From NCBI GenBank assembly GCA_017311315.1, contig CM029617.1, positions 13,869,455-13,933,454 on the forward strand: a DNA stretch of 64,000 bases, in the 5' to 3' direction. The DNA is from Dendrocalamus latiflorus. Lineage: Eukaryota; Streptophyta; Magnoliopsida; Poales; Poaceae. How positions within the stretch are numbered: the first letter of the stretch is position 1; every line of letters starts with the position of its first letter. The notes beneath the pieces are model-generated. The model worked only from the letters and a program-made list of their open reading frames with translations. It did no database searches and was not told the DNA's origin. The translations under genes were made by a program, and so were the position numbers. Below are positions 12,107 to 23,483 of the stretch, piece by piece.

Positions 12107-12114
12107 CTTTTATA
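12107..12114 (-). promoter_or_regulatory. TATA box of element D 3' LTR
   Basis: The minus strand reads TATAAAAG about 560 bp from the LTR start at 12670. Confidence 0.6.
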
Positions 12115-12670
12115 CAACATGAGAGGTGGCGTGGAGAGGGAGTTCATGGCGGATACGACAGAGGAGTTCAAAATGATAGTGGAGCAGGGAAGAAGATGTC
12201 ACAGACATGGTTTGCTTCTGACAGGCAGGCCCATGTGGCAGTGAGGGAAAAGGGCAAGCGCAGAGTTGGCAACGCGTGGCGGCAATTGCATGAAAGATGG
12301 GTCGGGCAAGCGCAGTTGGGCCAAGCGATGCGTGGAGCGAAAGAGATGGGCTGCGTGGGCCAGGCTGAGAAGGAGAAAGGCTGGGCCAGGAATGTAGATT
12401 CGACCCACGAGGCTTTTAGGAATTTCAAGGAATTTCTAATTTCCAGAAATTGAGGTGAATTCAATTGAGCTGGAACAAATAGCAAATAAACTCCAGAAAT
12501 CCAAGATTAACTCAAATAAAATAGATTTTGAATTAATTGAAGTTTATTTTATTCACATTAAATCTTTTTAATTTCTAAAATTCATATTAAGTTTAGTTAA
12601 TTCCAGGAAATTTAAAATGGTTATTTTATTTTAAAAACTATAAAAAAGTTGCAAAAATCAGGGTGTTACA

Positions 12671-12684
12671 AACCTCCCCTTAAA
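12671..12684 (-). promoter_or_regulatory. Polypurine tract of element D
   Basis: The minus strand reads AAGGGGAGGTT directly before TGTAACACCC of the 3' LTR. This is the expected plus-strand primer site for gypsy reverse transcription. Confidence 0.8.
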
Positions 12685-12699
12685 TGGAATTTTGACGTT

Positions 12700-13801
12700 G
12701 AGATTCAGGCTTACTAAAGGAATATGTGTGAAAACTCTGCTCTAAGATCCTCCTCATGCTTCCAGATGGATTCTTCCTCGGTATGATTGATCCACTAAAC
12801 CTTGTAAAAATGAATGACTTTACTCCTAGTCACTCATTCAGCCACTTCCAAAATTCTGACAGGGTGTTCTTTGTAGGTGAGGTCCTCTTTTAGATCTATG
12901 GCTTTCACTGGTGCTGGCTTCTCTGGCACATGCAAACACTTTTTCAACTAAGACATATGGAAGACATTATGTATCCCACTGAAAGATGAAGGCAGCTCTA
13001 ACTGATAAGCAACCTCTCCTTCACACATCAAAATCTTGAATGATCCAGCATATATTGGTGCAAACTTTTCTTTCATTTGAAACCTTTTAACTCCTTTAAA
13101 TGGGGTAATCATGAGATACACATAATCACCTAACTTGAAACTCAAATCTCGATGACGATTACCTGCATAACTTTTCTGTCTAGTCTGAGCTATTCTCAAC
13201 CATTCCTGAATTAAGCAGACTTTTCCTTAGCTTCTTTCAAACACTCTAGCCCAAAGACCTGACCTTCCCCAGTCTTTCCAATTGAGAGGGCTTGTGTACT
13301 TTCTCCCATACAAAGCTTCAAATGGTAACATTTGCAAAGTAGACTGATAATTGTTGTTGTAGGAAAACTCTACAATAAATAAACATATGTTCCACTTAAT
13401 CCCACAGTCTAGCACACAAAGCTCTTAACATGTCCTCAAGAATGAGATTCACATGCTCAGTCTGTTCATCTTTATGGGAAAGATATGCTGTGCCGAAATT
13501 CAAATGAGTATCCATTTCTTTATAGAAACTCTCCCATAATCGAGATGTAGATTACGATCTACGATCTGGCACTATCTTCTTAGGAACTCTATGGAGACTT
13601 ACAATTCTTGACACATATAAATCTGCCAACTTATCACCTGCATAAGTTGTCTTGACTGGAATAAAATGAGTAATTTTCATCTAATAGTCCATAATTATCC
13701 AAATTGAATCAAATCTTTCCTTTGCCTTAGGTAATCCTTGATAAAATACATACTAATCTCTCTCATTTCCACTTGAGAATTCTCAATGGTAGAAATAAAC
13801 C
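12700..13801 (-). pseudogene. Element D integrase C-terminal half plus chromodomain-like tail
   Basis: Minus-strand frames encode integrase core remnants (FDSIWIIMDY, THFIPVKTTYA; about 13600-13720), FEALYGRKYTSPLNW (about 13270-13320) and the GPY/F-like region with LSFKLGDYVYLMITP and GVKRFQMKEKFAPIYAGSF (12948-13199). Further on, VRILEVAE, SKVIHFYKV and WINHTEEESIWKHE (about 12730-12870) match the chromodomain-like tail of plant chromoviruses, thought to steer insertion to heterochromatin. Several stops and frame changes interrupt it. The 5' half lies beyond solo LTR H. Confidence 0.8.
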
Positions 13802-14137
13802 CACTGTGATGCAGCGTGCCCAATCTTCATGATGTAGGATCGATAATTATAACTTGGATCCGTGCAACCTAACAAATCGATGGAGCCAACTACTGTCAGA
13901 ACATCAATCTATGACAAAAGAATACATCCAACTAGATGCTTGTGATCCCGTCTACGCGACCACAAAGCAGACGCGTCGCAGCTACTAAGAATCACAAGGA
14001 ATCACAAGAACAACAATGTAGATAAATGCTCAATTCCCCTCTAGGTTGCAATTAGATGACAAACTCTAGAAAGAACAAACGTATAGCTTTCTCTTGAAAA
14101 TAATAGATTCTTTACCTAAAAGTTATGTATTACAAGG

Positions 14138-14145
14138 CTTATATA
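14138..14145 (-). promoter_or_regulatory. TATA box of solo LTR H
   Basis: The minus strand reads TATATAAG. The shared ATAACTTT...GAAAGC module lies about 140-200 bp upstream of it. Confidence 0.55.
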
Positions 14146-14280
14146 ACCCTTGAGAGGCCGCAAGGTCTCCTACACAATTCCTAAGTGATTTAGACTTAGA
14201 CTCTCACAAAAAAAAATAAAAATAAAGTTCCATAATGTTTTTGAAGATAAATCCTCCTCCATTACGTAGCCCCTAAAATA

Positions 14281-14338
14281 GGCTTTCTAACAAATCCAAG
14301 ATCACCTCAATCGGACCTCGTATGTGAAAGTTATTGCC
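14281..14338 (-). promoter_or_regulatory. Shared LTR module (copy in LTR H)
   Basis: The minus strand reads GGCAATAACTTT, then GTCCGATTGAGGTGATCTTG, then TTAGAAAGCC. The same order of blocks is found in the SIRE-type LTRs (49127-49185) on the plus strand and, weaker, in LTR G. Confidence 0.6.
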
Positions 14339-15161
14339 TTTATATGCCAGGTACACGGTCAGAGATACGTTCATACTGTTCCGAACACTTCCAAATCAAT
14401 CAAATGGCTGCAAGCATCTCTAGCCAATCTAACGAAGGGATTGCTTAGCCTGGTCTAAATGTTACCATCAATATCGACCGTTCAAAGTTGATCGAACGAC
14501 GCAGAAGGGCGAACATTCGGAGCAGTCCGAACGTCTCCAAAGCGACCGGGTGGTCCGTTGAAGATCGAACGGTACGAATCATTTGAAGTGGCCCAAACAT
14601 TTCCAAGGTGATTGAGCGGTCCGTGGAATATCGGATGATGTGATCATTCAGATTGGTCCGAACATCTTCAAAGTATCTAAGAGTCCAACGCTAATCGGAT
14701 GGTTCGGACAGTCAAAACCATTCGGACTTGTCCAAATGTTCCGACGGTCTTGCGAGCACCGAATATGGATCAGACGGTCCTGAACACATCTGAGGTTGAT
14801 CAGACCGATCTAAAGGTAGTTTTTGATACCAGCTGAAATCGTTTGAATATTCGGAGCATCTTTGTGAGTTCAATTGAACTTGTGGACGATCCGACGTGGT
14901 AATGAGGACTTGAACATGTCTTCCCTTGCTTAGTTCCATGTACTTCTTCTCCGTTAGTTTCGCCTCCATGTTTTCAATTCCAAAAGCTTCACATCATTCA
15001 AGCCTGACCATGCACACTACATTTGCATTAGGTAATATCCAGTTCTCTCATAAATTAAAATCCGAATCAATTAGGAGCGAGTTCACCTGTTGATTAATCT
15101 TTTTAGCTCATGCTCATGTAATCGGTCTAGTTGGTGTCTTTGGGATGTCCTTATCACACTG

Positions 15162-16120
15162 GCCTCTGATGTTCAAGTTTAATCCTCTAACACACATCAC
15201 AAAAAGCAACATACTCTGCAATCTCTAGCCTCACGCTAGGCTATCAATATTTCTCTTTGATATCCTGAGACACCTTGGTACTACTAGGGTGAATCAAATA
15301 CAAAGACTCATGAACTTCATTGAGTAATAATTCTTTAAGCTCTTTCTTTTTTGGTATACACAGACACTTCTCAAACCATATGGTACCTTGATCATCTTCT
15401 ATAAAACCTGAGGCTTTACCTTTTCTCATTCTCATTTTAATATCCTTGATATCCACATCATCCACTCGCACTTTACAGATTTGAGCATCCAAAGTAGGTT
15501 ATAGTTCCATCGTAGCTAAAAATTCGTCTTCAATTAACTCCAAACTAAGCTTCCAAACTAAGATTATGAAATTCCTCATGTAAAGCTGACTAACTTTCTT
15601 TAATCATCATGGTATTGCAATAAATTTTTCTACTCAAGACATTTGCTACCACATTGGCCTTGTCTAGGTGATAATGGATTCCAATATTATAATCTTTTAT
15701 CAATTCTAATCATCTTCTCTGCCTTAAATTCTAATTGGCCTGAGTGAAGATGTACTTCAAACTCTTATGATCTGTATAGATTTCACAACGATTACCCATA
15801 ATGTAAGGGCACCAAATTTTCAAAGCTTGCGCAACAATGGCTAACTCTAAATCATGCATAGGATAATTCTTTTTATGGGTTATCAATTGACGCGAAGCAT
15901 AACTTACCACTTTTTAGTCTTGCTTCAACACACATCCTAATCCTTTATGCAAAGCATCATAATAAATCTCAAAATCCTATTTAATATGTAGCCAAACTAA
16001 CACTGGTGCAGTGGTCAAACACTCCTTTAGTTTATTAAAACTCTTCACACATTCTGGCGTCTAGGCAAAGTTCTTTGCTTTCTTCAACAACTACGTGAGC
16101 AGCCTTTCTACACTGAAAAA
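15162..16120 (-). pseudogene. Element D RNase H and integrase zinc-binding region
   Basis: The minus strand shows RNase H remnants FEIYYDALHKGLGCVL, VVSYASRQL, YPMHDLELAIVAQALK and CEIYTDHKSLKYIF (about 15750-15990), then the connection DLELIK-like region and the integrase H2C2 part (LLNEVHESLYLIHPSSTK at 15260-15330, AFCDVC-like near 15200). About ten stop codons and frame changes make it non-functional. It follows the RT without a gap, as in all gypsy Pol polyproteins. Confidence 0.78.
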
Positions 16121-16125
16121 ATCCT

Positions 16126-17040
16126 TCAATGAAGTGCCGATAATATCCTATCATACCAAGAATACTCTTGACTAGAGGCACTGAAGTGGGTGCTTCCAAT
16201 TAAGCATGTCTTTAACTTTTTTAGGGTCAACTCATATTTGCTGAACTTGACATAAAGTTTATGATCTCTGAGGTTTTGCAACACTAGTCTCAAATGATCC
16301 TCATGCTCATTGTCATCCTTAGAGTAAATTAGAACGTCATGGATGAACATAACAACAAACTTATCCAAATATTCTATGAATATTTTATTCATCAAATATA
16401 TGAAATAGGCAGGAGCATTGGTCAATCCAAAAGATATCACTGTGAACTCATACAAACTATAGCGAGTAGAGAGCATAGTCTTCGGTATATCCTGTAGGCA
16501 AATTTTCATTTGATGATATTTTGATCTCAAATCAATCTTAGAAAACACTCTAGCTTCCTTAAGTTGATCAAACAAATCATCAATCCTGGGTAAAGGATTT
16601 TTATTCTTGGTGGTGACCTTATTGAGTGCACGATAATCCACACACATATGTTGGTTACCATCCTTCTTTTTGACAAACAACACTAGGGCTCCCCACAGCG
16701 ATGAACTATGTCTGATATAACCTTTATCTTGCAATTACTGGATTTGCTTCTTCAATATGCTAACTCATTAGCAAGCTTCCGAGAAGGTCTCTTAGAAATA
16801 GGTGGAGTACTAGTAACTAACTCAATTGAAAACTCAACATCCCTATCTGGAGGCATTCCTGGAATATCAGCTTGAAAAACATCGAAAAACTCCCTGACTA
16901 TAGGCATATCCTTTAAAATAACATCTTTACTCTGGAAAACCATGGCTTCTTTCGGCTGCTCTGAAGTGGCCTCAAATCTTACTTCAATCCCATCTGAATT
17001 GACTAAACTGTTCCTGATGGGTACCATAGTAGTTCTTTTG
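16126..17040 (-). pseudogene. Element D reverse transcriptase with altered active site
   Basis: Two minus-strand frames (16752-17027 and 16126-16734) cover the RT start (ADIPGMPPDRDVEFSIEL) and core: VLFVKKKDGNQHMCVDYRAL, VFSKIDLRSKYHQ, STRYSLYEFTVISFGLTNAP and KYELTLKKLK. The catalytic block reads FIHDVLIYSK, whereas gypsy RTs have F-I/V-D-D; the first Asp is His, and loss of activity is expected. A stop/frame break separates the two frames at about 16740. PR upstream is not recognisable. Confidence 0.88.
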
Positions 17041-18784
17041 GTGGGCTACATCTACACTCTCTCTTGATCATTGCACTGAACTAGGAAAAAATTTCCCCTA
17101 CTTTATTGAGCCAAACATCAACTTCCAAAAAATCAAATGAACTAGCAAAAAATACAAGGTCAGGCTCTCATGAAATTTTTTGACTTGGACTGCAGCTGGG
17201 TGATTGGGTAGCCATTGGTGCAGATTGAAGTGGACTAAGAGCATTGTGAGTAGGTGCCTGCACAACTACAACTACACCACCAACAACTGCTTCTTGGTCG
17301 GTGAATGAGCTAAGGTGGGGTAACACTGGCGAAATTGCTTATACATGCTATTCTGGCAGCCCTTGAGATTCTAAGGGTTGCTGATGTTCTGATATCTACC
17401 AACTCCACTATCTCTTGCACAAGCACTTTTACATCCTCTGGCAGGATTAACCAACTCAAATGGCTACCAATAGAAGGAAAAGGGGAATAGCAAAGGTAAG
17501 TAGTAAACTCATCTAAGGGGGATATACCAGGGACAATCCTAAATTAAAATAATCACTTAGCCAGAAAGCTAACCAAAAGAAGCATTGAATTACTCTAATA
17601 AAGATCTTGATATGACTACAACTCACATCATACACAACTGCAAATAAAAACAAAATGATCTAATACACACAATTTATTTGGAATGCTTTAGACTCTTACT
17701 ACTACTACTCTAATGCTACTACTCAACTCTTCATCCTCACTGACATCCTCAGTGATCACACACTCTTTGGGATCCTCCTCTTCTTCTAGTTTTTCTTCTT
17801 TACTGAGCCAACCACCTCCCCTAGCAGGAGGCCCTGCTGGAAACATCAAATGATACTCCTTCATAGGCATAAAGTTGTCCATATGACAAGGGCGTGATAC
17901 CATCTTGCATGCAGTTGTCATGAGCTTTGGGTAACGGCGATGAACTGGAGATGCTTCTTGAGTAAATCCACGTGGTGGAAGCTCCATAGAAGAAAGAGGC
18001 GACTACTTCTACTCCTATAGCATCTAAGGTTGATATTTTTCTAAGTGTTCAAACTCCTGTTATTATACTAGCTCCTAATGTAATCCTTGTAGTTATTGCC
18101 AGTCTTGATGCAACTCCTTTAGTTGTGATAACTCCAACCAGGCATCCCTTAACTTTGCATAAGTGCTCTCCAACTCTAGATCCAGGTGATTGTAGGCATT
18201 ATCTTGTGCCTTGATGAGAGAAGCCATGTGGACAATAGTCGGATCTGTCTCTTCTTCTGAACTCCTGAATGTACTGAAGACTTCCCTCTTCTTGCGATAG
18301 GAAAAGTAGTGATAAGGAGTGCCAACCAATGAATGATGATAAGTGAAACTCAAGCATGCGAGAGCTACTCTGGTAGCTTCTTGATATCCCAACTTAAAAG
18401 TTTACTGGTCCACTATAAAGCATGAGGGCAACTATCCTGTCTACTCTTAGAGAAGATGGTGATTATGACCCTCCAGACCTCTCTACCATTCTTTGTGGTA
18501 GTGGAACTATGCAACAGAGGGCAACGAGTGTAACCCATGTCCTAGAGCATGAGCCACAACTCCTCACAAAAACCACCTTCATCACTGGCGAACGAATTGT
18601 TGAACAACATCTACCAAATTTTAGGACAGGAAAAGGTTAGGAAAAGCTGGACAACTCAGATAGTTGCAAGATCAAGATGCTAAGAGAGAAGATCAAGATT
18701 CTAAGAGAGAAGAGAAAGAATAAAAGAAGCTTAATAATTTTTATAATTTAGTTTTTATGAGTTTATAGGTCCTACAACTGATAT
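17041..18784 (-). pseudogene. Element D gag/leader region
   Basis: Minus-strand open frames at 18093-18392 (GYQEATRVALACLSF near the start, a helical Leu-rich end) and 17688-17987 (FTQEASPVHRRYPKL, acidic EEEEDPKE stretch) lie between the PBS and RT. They resemble the gag-region proteins of grass chromoviruses. No zinc knuckle is visible; 17041-17690 is too damaged to assign. The assignment rests mainly on position. Confidence 0.5.
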
Positions 18785-18797
18785 GGCTCTGATACCA
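18785..18797 (-). promoter_or_regulatory. Primer-binding site of element D (iMet)
   Basis: The minus strand reads TGGTATCAGAGCC four bases after the LTR end, a full match to the plant iMet-tRNA 3' complement. Confidence 0.9.
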
Positions 18798-18801
18798 TCT
18801 C

Positions 18802-20437
18802 TGTCGAGACCCAAATATGCAAATCCAGACTCTTGTGTACTCTACACCAGTCCAGGATCACGCTAGTACATACAATGAAAATATAGATAAAATATCGACC
18901 ATGATCACAGTTAATTATGAAAGAGACAAATATTATTAATTATCAGACTTGTGACCTTATGGCCAAACTTACAATAATAGCTGGAAAGACCTAACAAAAA
19001 CTAGTAGCAAAAAATAGTGATAAAAGAAGTGGTGATTTGATATGCCCATAAGAAATTGACTGGGAAGCAAAGTCTTAATCTGTGGAAGTCATCGAAGAAC
19101 TTCTCCATAAATACTTTTGTCTGCTATGATTCACCTGCAGCAACTAAGCAACAAAGTATGTCGCCATAAGTACATATAGTACTTAGCAACTTGATTGTAA
19201 CAAGATGCAATATATAATTATGCAAGGCTTATCAAATGATGGCTGAATGGTTATTTCATAGAAAGTAAAAAATTTAGACTAAATACAATAAGTAGATTGA
19301 ATTGTACTAGTTGAAATTGATTACTAATTAAATAATCCAAATAAATTGAGTAAACCATAACACCTCTGAACTAACCATTCACCTCTGAACTAAATCCAAC
19401 CAAAGTTTTTATGAAATTCTACCCCTCGTGTGAAATCATCAAGCATTGTCTATAACCAGGGATACGTCTATTCAAATAGTTTGACAATCTGTAGAGATTA
19501 CACAACTTTACCCACAAGAAATAATCAACTTATCATGTCAGCTAATACACACTTTCTTGGACATGCAACAAAGTGATTATCACAAGGTCATTACAATGCT
19601 CAATCTCAAATTGATCTCGCCCACTAAAGGTTCACTACCGAGTAGGCTAACCACCTAGTCAGAAAACCCCCTCTCGTGTCATGTGGAAAAATTATTTAAA
19701 AATGAATTAAGCATACACATAATCTCAATGATGAAATCAAGGTGAAAACATTATAAATTAATTAGCTAGGTCCATCCCATACTTGACTTGTGGTTGCATG
19801 ATATGGTTCAGATCAATGGTGCACAAAGTTAAATCCTTAATCATTACCCAAGTGAGGCATCTACATCCCAAAGTGCTAACCACTTCTCCTTTTACTACAT
19901 AATCACTCGTCCAAGTGAAAACCATTATGTATAACCAACACAAATAACACTATCCATCTCATGGTACACAAATTTTATAATTATGGCTAACCATCATGAT
20001 TCAATATCTCATTAAGTGAAAATTAATTAATTGATCAACATGTGATGATGAGCCCAACATAACTATAAGTATGGCTAAGCATACTAGACGTATAACTCAA
20101 GTGGATACTAGTATTGTATCACTAGATAATTAACCATCCTGTGGTGAAAATGGAATCATGGTATTCAAATTATCAAGCTGAAATTAATCAAAATTAGTTG
20201 ATAAGTACCAGTTGCAAGGGTTTGTAATAAATTAGTAATGCATCATAATTTAAAACAAAATAATAATAATTTATTTTAAAATAATAGGTTCAATAAGATC
20301 AAAGGTCATGACTTGCCTTGGGTTTACTCAGTTACTACTTTTTGTCTTCAAATCCTGCTTTTGCTTCTACGAAGACATTATCTAACAAGAGAGAAAGCGA
20401 ACGAAACAAAATAAATTTAAATAAAATCCAAAAACAA
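18802..20437 (-). repeat. 5' LTR of element D, truncated
   Basis: On the plus strand it begins TGTCGAGACCC next to the PBS, which fixes the LTR end. The region corresponds to the left 1.7 kb of solo LTR A. The other, promoter-bearing half is missing: at about 20437 sequence changes abruptly to integrase of element E. The conserved hairpin module is at 19452-19515. Confidence 0.8.
19452..19515 (-). other. Conserved hairpin module, copy in LTR D
   Basis: CTATTCAAATAG (19468-19479) keeps a five-pair stem. AATCT/AGATT (19486-19499) replaces the CTCTGCAGAG stem of the other copies. The module ends in the identical CTTTACCCACAAGA. The first CCGT/ACGG hairpin is lost. Confidence 0.6.
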
Positions 20438-21312
20438 CCAATGGTAAGACCGCTTCTCCTCCATACACAAGAGAGTAAGCAGTCATTTCAGTTGGCGTGC
20501 GTGTCATGGTCCTATACGCCCACAAGGCTTCGAGAAACTTTTCATGCCAATTTTGCTTGTTCTTTGAGACTACCTTCTTTTAATAATTTGCATAGGGTTT
20601 TGTTAAATGCCTCAACTTGTCCGTTGGCAGCTGCATTGTATGCTATAGAAAAATGGTATTTTATTTTAAATTTTGTGCATAATTTTTTTATCTGTCTATT
20701 TTGAATGGTGATCCATTATCAGATATAATTTGTGAAGGGACGCCAAAGCAATATATGAGATGCGTTCTTATAAATTTCTCCACCTTTTCTCCCTTAACTT
20801 CACTTAATGGTATGACTTCCGCACATTTAGAGAAATAGTCGGTCGTTGTGAGAATGAATTTATGTCCTCTGGATGATGGCGGTTGAATTTGTCCGATTAT
20901 ATCCATCTGCCACATTTCGAAGGGCCAGGACATGTTGGTGGGATGCAGTGGCTCAAGTGGTTGATGGATGAAGTCAACAAGTACCTGACATTCGTGACAC
21001 CTTTTATGCAAATTTCAGGGCATCTTCGAACATTGTAGGCCAATAATAGCCTAAATGCTTTAATTGATAATGTAGTTTGAGACTAGATTGGTGTGCACAG
21101 CAGACTCCGACATGCACTTCCCTCAACGCTTCCATCATCTCATTTCTAGTGAGGTAGCACAACAGGATGCCATCATATGAACGCTGATACAACGTATTGT
21201 TTATACATGTGTAATGGATTGACCTTCTCCGGATTCTAGTTCTTTTACTCGAATCAAGGGGTAGAAAACCGTGGAGTAAATAACTGAGAAATGGAGTTCT
21301 CCAGTCTCCCAC
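20438..21312 (-). pseudogene. Element E integrase
   Basis: The minus strand encodes the H2C2 zinc region (GVCCAHQSSLKLHYQLKHLG and CHECQV), then the DDE core. The Asp of WQMDIIGQI is followed by ITTTDYFSKCAE, SQIISDNGSPF (second Asp) and AYNAAANGQVEAFNKTL, whose Glu is the third catalytic residue. A stop after SPFKIDR and a frame change break it. Homology ends at GGEAVLPL (about 20440), where LTR D sequence begins, so the C-terminal domain is deleted. Confidence 0.88.
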
Positions 21313-21335
21313 CTTGATTTCACAAATATCTACTG

Positions 21336-21916
21336 TTAGTGCTCAGAGGGTGTTGTTTCCTCTTCCTCAGCGAGTACTAGCAGGACTCTCCATTCCTCTA
21401 TGCGCACATCCATTGTTTCATGAGAATTTAATGACATGCTAGCTGCTAAACTTGCTAGCGTGTCAGCCTTTTCATTTTGGCCTCTAACAATATGCTGCAT
21501 ACTTACGTTAGTGAACATAGACATAAAGTCCTTTGCTCTTCAGAAATATGGCATAATTCTTCTTTCTTTACCATGTAATCTCCTAAAAGTTGGTTAATGA
21601 CTAATTGGGAATCACCATACACCAATAGTGTTTTTAATCCCATATTCAAGGCTATTTCTATCCCAATAATTAAGGCTTTATACTCAGCAGAATTATTTGA
21701 AACTTCTGAGGTTAAAGTGAATGAATATGGAATTATTCCTCCACTAGGCATAACAAAGACAACGCCTGCACCTACTCCTGACTTTCGACAAGCACCATCA
21801 AAATATACTTGCCATGTTGAATTGGCAACCGATGTGGCAAATACTTCTTCATCTGGTAAATCATTCTTGATGGGAAAATCATCTAGGATAGGATGTGTAG
21901 CTAGAAAGTTTGTCAA
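21336..21916 (-). pseudogene. Element E second (Tat-type) RNase H and linker
   Basis: The frame at 21503-21916 has WQVYFDGACRKSGVGAG, NNSAEYKALIIGIEIAL and LLVYGDSQLVINQL. These match an RNase H fold with D-E-D catalytic positions (FDGA, AEYKAL, GDSQ). Distal sequence 21336-21524 has HIVRGQNEKADTLASLAA, the usual end of this domain, with the last catalytic Asp in KAD. A frame break separates the two at about 21510. This extra RNase H after the normal one is the Tat/Ogre hallmark. Confidence 0.88.
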
Positions 21917-22024
21917 GACTTGTCCTTTCGTAGCTTTTTGTGGTATGAATATAATGTCAAATTATGATAGGAACATTGCCCATTTAGCTAATCTCCCTGA
22001 AAGGACCATTTTATTTAAGATGTA

Positions 22025-22563
22025 TCAGAGTAGATCAGCTCTCGAAATGAGGTGCACAGTATGCTCTAGCATATAATGGCGTGATTTTTGTGCTGCAAAT
22101 ACTGGTGCTAGACATATTTTTTCCATGTTAGGATAATTGCATTCTGCCCCCACAAGGGTATGATTGAGATAATATAAGGACGTTTCTTTTCCTTCATCAT
22201 TATTTTGTGCCAAAAGGGTGCCTAATGATGTTGGCATATCCATTGTATATAGGATCAGTGGTCGCCCTTTAATTGGTGCATTCAAGACATGGGGGATTTG
22301 TCAAGTATTTCTTTATATCTATAAATGATTTTTGGCATGCTTGATCCCATTGAAAAGGGATAGCCTTTTTCATAATCCGAGAAAAAGGTTTGCGTCTCCT
22401 GGACAAATTTGAGATAAATCTCCAAATATATGCTAACTGACCTTAGAGGCTGTTCAATTCATGAAGGTTTTTAGGTGGTGACATTAGTTGGGTCAATTTC
22501 GATTCCATGCTTCATGACTATAAAACCAAGAAATTTTCCAGAAGAGAATCCAAAGGCACATTT
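22025..22563 (-). pseudogene. Element E end of RT and first RNase H
   Basis: Minus strand: KCAFGFSSGKFLGFIV (22500-22560) continues the RT exactly where it stops beyond solo LTR G. Then come thumb remnants (FQWDQACQKSFIDIKKYL) and the first RNase H, damaged (LILYTMDMPTSLGTLLAQ, ETSLYYLNHTLVGAE, NYPNMEKICLAPVFAAQKSR). The first Asp context has degenerated. Stops near 22440-22450 break the frame. Confidence 0.82.
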
Positions 22564-23416
22564 CATTGGGTAATGTGACGATGGCCCGATCTTCCGAAAG
22601 GTACTGATAAGTCGATTGTGGAGAACACAACGTTGATGATCCAAAGTGTCGGAACCCGGAGTAACGACTCCTGGATCCTCTGTGTAAATCGCACTAGTCC
22701 AGGATCAGCTAGTGCACACAGTACAACAAAGATAAATACCAAGCACAAATGACTGATTAAATTAAATAAAAGGGTACGACCTTATGGCCAAGTCTTACAT
22801 CAACGCCCATTGGCAAAATAAATAAAGGAAATAAATGTGGAAGCAAACTGATAAAAGCGAAGCCCAAGCCTGCCCACAGGCAAACGACAGTAAGACGCGC
22901 CCTATTCGTCCAGATCTTCACCGTAGTCGACGACATCATCCTCTGTGTAGGGAGGGTGCAAGGTGAGTACAAACTTGTACTCCGCAAATCACACGGAGAA
23001 TGCAACATAATGATAAGGCTTCAATGGAAGGCTTATAGGGTTAGTTTACATAAAACAGCATTTGAGAAATACAATAAGTAGATTGAAATTGCTGAATTTA
23101 ATACAGTAAGTAAAAACAATACTTGTAATTGAAAATAATACCATTAGTGCAGGCTCCGACCGTACACCAACCTATCCACGGGCATCCCACCCGGACCATC
23201 TTTTCCAAAAGATCACGTATGGATTCCATCCATCCACACGCTTTCACTGCGCAACTCTGATGAATTCCATCTATTCACCAGATTTCAATCTCTCACGGAT
23301 TCCATCCATCCGCAAGGTTTTCATCTCTCGTGGATTCCATCCATCTACAAGGTTTTCAAAAATATTTTGAAAAGCAAAGTCTAATCCATGAAAAACTTTT
23401 ACTCAGCATGCCCATG

Positions 23417-23483
23417 ACCGTGGGCATGGCTATCCAGGATAGATTATACATTCTGCAGAGGTTGTACAGCTTTACCCACAAGA
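23417..23483 (-). other. Conserved hairpin module, copy in LTR A
   Basis: CCGT/ATGG (23418-23429) keeps pairing by a G-U wobble. CTATCC-A-GGATAG (23430-23442) is a six-pair stem in which a T-A pair of LTR B is a C-G pair. TTCTGCAGAG (23451-23460) and CTTTACCCACAAGA follow. These are stem-preserving differences from the LTR B copy. Confidence 0.72.

Larger units (their letters stand above)
5029..12670 (-). repeat. 3' LTR of element D, split by solo LTR B
   Basis: Two pieces, 5029-5599 and 11522-12670, read as one LTR once solo LTR B is removed. On the minus strand the LTR starts TGTAACACCC at 12670, next to a polypurine tract, which fixes the boundary. The 3' part of this LTR is missing beyond 5029. 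A TATA box lies at 12107-12114. Confidence 0.8.
13807..15156 (-). mobile_element. Solo LTR H (1.35 kb) within element D integrase
   Basis: Runs TGATGCAG to CTTATCA with an exact 5-bp target duplication, CACTG, at 13802-13806 and 15157-15161. Element D's integrase resumes on each side (EHQRP on the right, the following integrase region on the left). On the minus strand the LTR opens with a decayed frame with TRARA-like tail features (AKKINQQVNSLL), normally the end of a gypsy Pol. A minus-strand TATATAAG lies at 14138-14145, and a module shared with other LTRs at 14281-14338. Confidence 0.82.
5029..20437 (-). mobile_element. Element D: decayed Ty3/gypsy chromovirus
   Basis: Read on the minus strand: truncated 5' LTR (18802-20437), iMet PBS (18785-18797), gag-like frames, RT, RNase H, integrase, a chromodomain-like tail, PPT (12671-12684) and 3' LTR (from 12670 leftward). 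The domain order PR-RT-RH-IN-chromodomain defines chromoviruses. All frames carry stops and frameshifts. Solo LTR H interrupts the integrase and solo LTR B the 3' LTR. The left edge is cut by a CACTA-like end and the right edge is a deletion junction with element E. Confidence 0.85.
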
